DNA of 42,186 nucleotides. Source: Spirochaetales bacterium. GTDB taxonomy: Bacteria; Spirochaetota; GWE2-31-10. The DNA lies in the NCBI GenBank assembly GCA_017624275.1, contig JAGANG010000026.1:1-42186 (forward strand). Direction: 5' to 3'. Shown piece by piece: positions 37,884 through 42,186 of this stretch. Numbering within the stretch: position 1 is the first letter of the stretch; each line of letters opens with the position of its first letter. The notes beneath the pieces were generated by a model. That model ran no database searches. It had not been told where the DNA came from and worked only from the letters and a program-made list of their open reading frames with translations. The position numbers and the translations under genes were made by a program.

Positions 37884-39407
37884 TTATGAAATAAAATTAA
37901 TTATTTTTAATGTTGCTTCTATGGCAGCTGTATTTTGGTCATGGTTAAAACCTTTTGTAGTAATCTTTTTGGTTTTACCGTCGGCTTGTTCTACTTCCCA
38001 TGTAATGACGGCTTGTACCATGGCATCTGTACGTCCTCCGGGAGGAATTTCTACCGTATAATCGATAAGTTTCGGTATTTGAATTTTAAATTGCGTTAAA
38101 ATCTTTTTTAACGCATTCATGAATGCATCATATCCACCGTCACCTTGAGCAGCTTCTTCTACTTCTTCATTTTTGAAAGAACAACGAACATTGGCAATAG
38201 ATTTTAATTTATATGTAGAATTGATTGAAAAATTTAATACTTTAAAATCATTATTTGTTTTAGTTTCGAAAATATCATTAATGATAAAAGGAAGATCTGT
38301 TGCGAATACAGTTTTTTTCTTATCTCCCAATTCAATAATAGTTTGTAATAGAATGTTTTTCTTTTCTTCGGATAATGAAATGCCGAGTTCTTTTAAATTT
38401 ATTTCAAGGTTTGCTTTACCTGAAAGTTTTCCCAAAGCATATTCTCGGTGTCGTCCGAAACGTTCAGGTTTTAAATTGTTTACGTACAAATCACCTTTTT
38501 TATCACCGTCGGCGTGAACTCCGGCAGTTTGTGTAAAAATGTTTTTTCCGTAAATAGGTTTATTAGCCGGCATTCTTTGACCGCTGAAAGTTTCCACGTA
38601 TTGAGATGCCGTAAATAATTCTTTTTCGTTAATATTAATATTAGCATCGATAAAATCTTTTATACCGACACAAACTTCATCAAGCGATGCGTTTCCCGCA
38701 CGTTCTCCCATTCCGTTTACTGCTAAATGAACGCCTTTTACACCGGCTTTTATAGCAGCCAAAGCATTCGCAGTTCCCAATCCGTAATCATTATGCGGGT
38801 GGAAATCAAAATGTACGGTAGGGTATTTTTCAACAATGTTCTTAATATTTTCGTATGTAGAAAACGGATTGAGAATACCTAAAGTGTCCGGCAACATAAT
38901 TCTTTTAATAGGAAAGTTTTTTAAGAAATCTATTTGAGCAAATAAATATTCAGGAGAATTAAGAATACCGTTTGAGAAATCTTCAAGATACACATTAACA
39001 GACAAGTTTTTACTGAAAGCATATTCTAAAGTTCGTTCAATATCATTTTGATGTTCTTTTTGAGTTTTTTTTAATTGTTGCTCGCAATGCTTTAATGAAC
39101 CTTTAGTCAATAGATTGATAGATTTTATTCCGGTTTTCATTGCCCAATTTATAGACTTGTCATAATCGATGAAAGTCAAAATTTCAAGTTTATCGGTAAA
39201 ACCGAAGTTATCAGCCCATTCAACTATTTTTTCAACACCTTTTTGCTCTCCGCTGGAAACTTTTGCAGAAGTCACTTCCAATCTGTCAACTTTTACTCTC
39301 GAAAGCAAAATTTCAGCAATGGTTAATTTTTCACTTGGCGTGAAAGAAATCCCTTGCATTTGTTCGCTGTCTCTGAGTGTTGTATCCATAATTTCTATTT
39401 GTCTCAT
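37884..39407 (-). CDS. cimA: (R)-citramalate synthase
   Basis: Condenses pyruvate with acetyl-CoA to (R)-citramalate, the first step of the pyruvate route to isoleucine. The 507-residue product resembles the Leptospira enzyme over its whole length. TTLRDSEQ (9-16) gives Arg12 and Asp13; HPHND supplies the metal ligands His203 and His205. The three residues that set pyruvate preference in the Leptospira enzyme (Leu81, Leu104, Tyr144) appear as Leu77, Leu100 and Tyr140. NGMGERAGNASLDE and GVHADGDKKGDLYVN are the central family motifs, and the C-terminal regulatory domain includes EAAQGDGGYDAFMNAL and IPKLIDYTVEIPPGGRTDA, which in Leptospira binds isoleucine. Other leucine/isoleucine genes are not in the window. 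AAAGGA precedes the ATG. 2-Isopropylmalate synthase is the alternative, less likely. Confidence 0.9.
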   Translation of the reverse strand: MRQIEIMDTTLRDSEQMQGISFTPSEKLTIAEILLSRVKVDRLEVTSAKVSSGEQKGVEKIVEWADNFGFTDKLEILTFIDYDKSINWAMKTGIKSINLLTKGSLKHCEQQLKKTQKEHQNDIERTLEYAFSKNLSVNVYLEDFSNGILNSPEYLFAQIDFLKNFPIKRIMLPDTLGILNPFSTYENIKNIVEKYPTVHFDFHPHNDYGLGTANALAAIKAGVKGVHLAVNGMGERAGNASLDEVCVGIKDFIDANININEKELFTASQYVETFSGQRMPANKPIYGKNIFTQTAGVHADGDKKGDLYVNNLKPERFGRHREYALGKLSGKANLEINLKELGISLSEEKKNILLQTIIELGDKKKTVFATDLPFIINDIFETKTNNDFKVLNFSINSTYKLKSIANVRCSFKNEEVEEAAQGDGGYDAFMNALKKILTQFKIQIPKLIDYTVEIPPGGRTDAMVQAVITWEVEQADGKTKKITTKGFNHDQNTAAIEATLKIINFIS

Positions 39408-39434
39408 TTATAGTCCTTTATAAAAAATGCATAT

Positions 39435-39473
39435 CTATAAAAATAGACCGCCGGATTTTTTATCTCAGCGGTC
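39435..39473 (-). terminator. Terminator after the P83/100 gene
   Basis: On the minus strand GACCGC (39473-39468) pairs with GCGGTC (39451-39446) across a 16-base A-rich loop, followed by TATTTTTATAG. It separates the antigen gene from cimA. Confidence 0.7.
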
Positions 39474-39500
39474 ACTAAAATAATTTTATAGAAAAATAGA

Positions 39501-41318
39501 TTAATTTTCTTGTAATACTTCTAATTGTTTTAATGTCTCTTTGTCAAGTATCAGAATGTTTTTATTACTGTCATTTAGATAAATGAAATCTTCATAAAAC
39601 GACATAAAAGTATCATTGAATACAGCAACTTCGCTTTTTGCTTGTAATTCTAAGTTTAAATCGAATTTAGCAAGGTAATACGCATCTTCACCTTTCATTA
39701 CAACGTAAATGAAACCGTCTTTTATTTCCATTTGTGTTCTTTGGAAAATATTATCTGTTCCCATTTTCTTTAAATCAAGAGTTTCGGTATCAAGTAATGC
39801 CAAATAATGAGAAGTATCTTCTTTACTTTGATGACCGATTACAAGCACACCTTCTTTAAAAACGTAATAATTTTTTCCGCAGATATTACTGAATGTAGAA
39901 GTTTTAAGAATTTTTCTGTTAGCACCGTCAATTACTGAAAGTTGATTGTTATAATGACCGTTATCCATATATTCTTTTACTTTTAAATAATAGAATTTAC
40001 CTGCTAAAATTCTTGGATCCGGCATATTCTTACGAAGAGCTTCTTCTTGTTGAGCAAGTTCATCTTTTTGTTTTTGAATTTCCTCTTCGGCAGCGGCTTT
40101 TTCTTCTTTCAGTTTTTGAGCTTGCTCTTCAAGTTTTTGTTTGGCTGCTTCATCAGGATTTTCATCTACAATCTTTTGAAATTCATCATCTTCGATTTCT
40201 TCTTCGTCATTACTGATTTCTTCTTTTTTATTTTCAGCTTCTTCTTCTTTTTCAGCGATATCTTTTTCTTTAGAAGAAGTTTCCTCTTTTTTTGCATTTA
40301 AAGCATCTTCTTCTTCAGCTAATTTTTCTTTTTCTTCTTTTACTGCGTCTTTTTCAGCATTTAAAGCTTTTTCACGTTCGGCAAGTTCTTTCAATGCTTT
40401 TTCTTTTTCCGGACCGTCAGACATTTTTGCAATTTCGGCTTTACGTTTTGCAATATCTTTTTCTTCGGCTTGAATCCAACGTTCACGATCTGCTATTGTT
40501 TTCTTCTTTTGATCCAGTTTTTTTTCATCAGCTTTATTTTTATTTTTTTCTTTTTCAACAGAAGATTTTCCTTGCTTTATTTCACTTTCAAGTTCTTTTA
40601 CTTCTTTTTCTTTTATCTTTATCAAATCTTTTCTTTCTTTAATACTCTTGTCATCATTTTCTGCTTTTGCGGCATCGATAACATCTTTATTTGAAAGTTC
40701 AGAAGTATTTAATGCTCCGGCTTTACCTTTTTGAGGATTTTTACTCAACGGGATGACAATACGAGATTTCCCCGGCCATTCACTGAATTTTAAAGATAAT
40801 CCGGCATTTTCGGCAGTAATATAATTAAGTACTAATGTTTTAAAGTTATTTTGAAAATACGCTAAATCTTGGCGATAAACAGCGTTATAAATAGTAATAA
40901 AGTAGGCAAGAGTAGTGGCATCTTTTTTACTGTAACGATATTGATTTACAAGATATGAAGAAATAATCAAACGAACATTTCTGATATGCTCAACTTTTGC
41001 ACCGTCATCAATAGAAATAACATCAGCGTTAAACTTACTTTCTTCACCGTCACTGATACAATGATAAACAGAATATTTATTAAGATAATGATATTCTTTC
41101 TTTGCAGAATCATTATTCAAACCATCGGAAAGGCGTTTACCGATACCTTCGATACTGGAAACAGATTCTTTGTAATCATAACTTCCCGTATAATTTTCAA
41201 AAATAATCTCACGTTCACCGATACTTTGCAACTCTTTAGAATCAACTTGAGCGGAAAGTAGTGAGGTTACAGATAAGAATAACGAAAAAATAATAGTTTT
41301 GTGTAATAATTTCATCAT
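39501..41318 (-). CDS. P83/100 family antigen
   Basis: A 605-residue exported protein of the P83/100 family known from Borrelia and Treponema. AGGAG precedes an ATGATG start; MMKLLHKTIIFSLFLSVTSL is a signal peptide with likely cleavage after LSA-Q (about residue 23), without a lipobox. Residues about 25-200 are the conserved N-terminal domain (REIIFENYTGSYDYKESVSS). About 225-445 is a long charged coiled coil of Lys/Glu heptads (IKEKEVKELESEIKQGKSSV), and about 455-605 a beta-rich domain resembling propeller strands (YYVFKEGVLVIGHQSKEDTS). It is probably periplasmic or outer-envelope and is a serological antigen in related species; its molecular role is unknown. Confidence 0.92.
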   Translation of the reverse strand: MMKLLHKTIIFSLFLSVTSLLSAQVDSKELQSIGEREIIFENYTGSYDYKESVSSIEGIGKRLSDGLNNDSAKKEYHYLNKYSVYHCISDGEESKFNADVISIDDGAKVEHIRNVRLIISSYLVNQYRYSKKDATTLAYFITIYNAVYRQDLAYFQNNFKTLVLNYITAENAGLSLKFSEWPGKSRIVIPLSKNPQKGKAGALNTSELSNKDVIDAAKAENDDKSIKERKDLIKIKEKEVKELESEIKQGKSSVEKEKNKNKADEKKLDQKKKTIADRERWIQAEEKDIAKRKAEIAKMSDGPEKEKALKELAEREKALNAEKDAVKEEKEKLAEEEDALNAKKEETSSKEKDIAEKEEEAENKKEEISNDEEEIEDDEFQKIVDENPDEAAKQKLEEQAQKLKEEKAAAEEEIQKQKDELAQQEEALRKNMPDPRILAGKFYYLKVKEYMDNGHYNNQLSVIDGANRKILKTSTFSNICGKNYYVFKEGVLVIGHQSKEDTSHYLALLDTETLDLKKMGTDNIFQRTQMEIKDGFIYVVMKGEDAYYLAKFDLNLELQAKSEVAVFNDTFMSFYEDFIYLNDSNKNILILDKETLKQLEVLQEN

Positions 41319-41659
41319 TTCAACTCCTAAAAACTATGATACCTTAAAAAACTCTTTTTAACATTATGAAAAAAAAATTGTAATGAAAAGCTTTTTAATT
41401 GAAACAATCGGAAAGTAGTGGCTAAAAAAAGAATGTAAGCTAATAAAAAAGTGAAATTATCATACAGATTCACAATGCCGTCTTGTCTTGGTTGTTTTAA
41501 GGTACAAGTTGTAAAGACAAAAAAGAAGCGGAAAAACTTTCGATTGAAAAGTATCATGTCTTCCTTTTTTGCCTTTTTTTACATCCATTTCCCTCATTTT
41601 GAACAGTAAAACAATGTCAAACTGCATGGTCTCAAACGCCGTTTAAATGGTGCTTCACG
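41319..41659. other. Intergenic region upstream of the antigen gene
   Basis: About 340 A/T-rich bases between the divergent P83/100 gene and the Rpn leader. A small minus-strand frame (41327-41557) has no ribosome binding site or recognisable product. I see no convincing promoter or structured RNA; the region presumably holds the antigen promoter. Confidence 0.4.
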
Positions 41660-41764
41660 AAAAAACTTCAACTTTTTTCGCAAAACTTGTAAGCATTTAT
41701 GAAAAAAAATGCATTAAAATTTGTGGAGAAAAGTTTTTCTCCTAATTTTTATTTAGTAGGAAAA
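41660..41764 (+). repeat. 105-bp leader repeat, copy 2
   Basis: Nearly identical to the complement of 20205-20309. It contains GCATTT/AAATGC (41693-41712) and GGAGAAAA (41725-41732) / TTTTCTCC (41735-41742), followed by TAATTTTTATTTAG and AGGA. A small frame from the ATG at 41699 (MKKNALKFVEKSFSPNFYLV...) ends at a TAA at 41782, overlapping the start of the next gene by 14 bases; in copy 1 the same frame runs on into the gene. Confidence 0.85.
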
Positions 41765-41768
41765 GAAA

Positions 41769-42186
41769 ATGTACAATTTTAAACGTTTAGAAGATCTGAC
41801 ATTCACGGATGACTTCATGTTTTCACAGGTCATGAAGAACAAGGAGATTTGCAAAGAAGTCGTAGAAACGATTCTCGGAATTAAGGTCGGCAGGATTGAA
41901 TTCTTAACCAGCCAGTATGAGATTGAAATCGACCCGGAAGCCAAAACCATTGCAATGGATGTTTACTTGCGTGATGAGAAGAAAATTATTAATGTAGAGT
42001 TACAAAACGGACATCGACTTGAGCTGCCAAAACGCTCGAGATATTATCAAGCCGCAGCAGACATTGATAACACTTCGCCGGGAGAATTATATTCTGAAAT
42101 GAAAGATAATTATGTGATTTTCATTTGCACATTCGACCCGTTTTTACAGGGCAAAGCATTTTATAAGTTTGAGAATATTTGTCTTA
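41769..42186 (+). CDS. Rpn-family / PD-(D/E)XK 'putative transposase' (3' end outside window)
   Basis: The first 139 codons of a gene that continues past the window. AGGA stands eight bases before the ATG. The sequence LEDLTFTDDFMFSQVMKNKE, ETILGIKVGRIEFLTSQYEI and DVYLRDEKKIINVELQNGHR is typical of the PDDEXK_2 group (PF12784-like): the active-site core is D...V(E)LQ in IAMDVYLRDEKKIINVELQ. RYYQAAADIDNTSPGE and YVIFICTFDPF follow, as usual. It differs in sequence from the gene at 19311-20201 yet shares its leader. Function by family: nuclease linked to recombination or mobility; no ends of an element are visible. Confidence 0.9.
   Translation, partial: MYNFKRLEDLTFTDDFMFSQVMKNKEICKEVVETILGIKVGRIEFLTSQYEIEIDPEAKTIAMDVYLRDEKKIINVELQNGHRLELPKRSRYYQAAADIDNTSPGELYSEMKDNYVIFICTFDPFLQGKAFYKFENICL

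Noticed and set aside
37884..39407. 2-Isopropylmalate or homocitrate synthase
   Set aside because: Resemblance to the Leptospira citramalate synthase extends over the full length, and the residues setting pyruvate preference are conserved.
40013..40694. Several plus-strand frames opposite the P83/100 coiled coil
   Set aside because: Phe/Leu-rich translations are the expected antisense of Lys/Glu-rich coding sequence.
41327..41557. 76-codon minus-strand frame upstream of the antigen gene
   Set aside because: Strongly A/T-driven composition, no ribosome binding site and no recognisable features.

Overview
The window is about 42 kb of low-G+C bacterial DNA whose gene content points to a spirochaete of the genus Treponema or a close relative. 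The clearest signs are a P83/100-family antigen, a PPi-dependent phosphofructokinase of the long type, a citramalate synthase very like the Leptospira enzyme, repeat-rich surface proteins with InlB-like and Ig-like modules, and several Rpn/PD-(D/E)XK 'putative transposase' genes. The genus call is an inference from gene families, not from a marker gene. No rRNA, tRNA, CRISPR array or complete insertion sequence was seen.

Layout. 1-2126: 3' part of a large secreted repeat protein, closed by a strong terminator. 2170-2901: a gene-poor stretch with a string of perfect hairpins and a broken 3' end of an Rpn-family gene. 2902-5470: a small SpoIIAA/STAS-like protein and, divergently, a methyl-accepting chemotaxis protein. 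5547-7948 (minus): a lipoprotein phosphatase with a glycogen-binding-like N-terminal domain, followed by a DUF763 protein. 8095-12245 (plus): purB, then two overlapping membrane-anchored class III cyclase genes whose catalytic residues are complementary. 12246-13870 (minus): a nucleosidase and an RNA m5C methyltransferase. 14002-18067 (plus): a secreted caspase-fold protein lacking both catalytic residues, an NSS-family sodium symporter, and pfp. 18129-20201: a GNAT acetyltransferase, an Xre-type regulator with inverted repeats upstream, a frameshifted tiny zinc-finger gene, and an intact Rpn-family gene.

20408-41318 is a long block entirely on the minus strand. Read in its own direction it starts with the P83/100 antigen and citramalate synthase, then the translation/transcription cluster rimP-nusA-infB-rbfA-truB-ribF-rpsO, and then, after a terminator, an M16 protease, dut, a TPR/propeller protein, two LptF/LptG permeases, a ROK sugar kinase, tgt, a HEAT-repeat protein and a DUF4097-like lipoprotein, mostly overlapping or a few bases apart. 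The right edge holds the 5' part of a second Rpn-family gene. Its 105-bp leader is nearly identical to the one before the first Rpn gene and lies in the opposite orientation, so the two leaders form an inverted repeat around about 21 kb.

The best candidate for an undescribed system is the cyclase pair at 9592-12245. One protein keeps both metal-binding aspartates but has lost the transition-state Asn/Arg and the adenine-contacting Thr. The other keeps Asn, Arg, Lys and Thr but has lost the second metal Asp. This is the same division of labour as C1/C2 of mammalian transmembrane adenylyl cyclases, here split over two six-helix membrane proteins. Other points of interest are the laforin-like lipoprotein, a 54-bp palindrome before rimP, the hairpin string at 2188-2360, and two zinc ribbons at the end of NusA.
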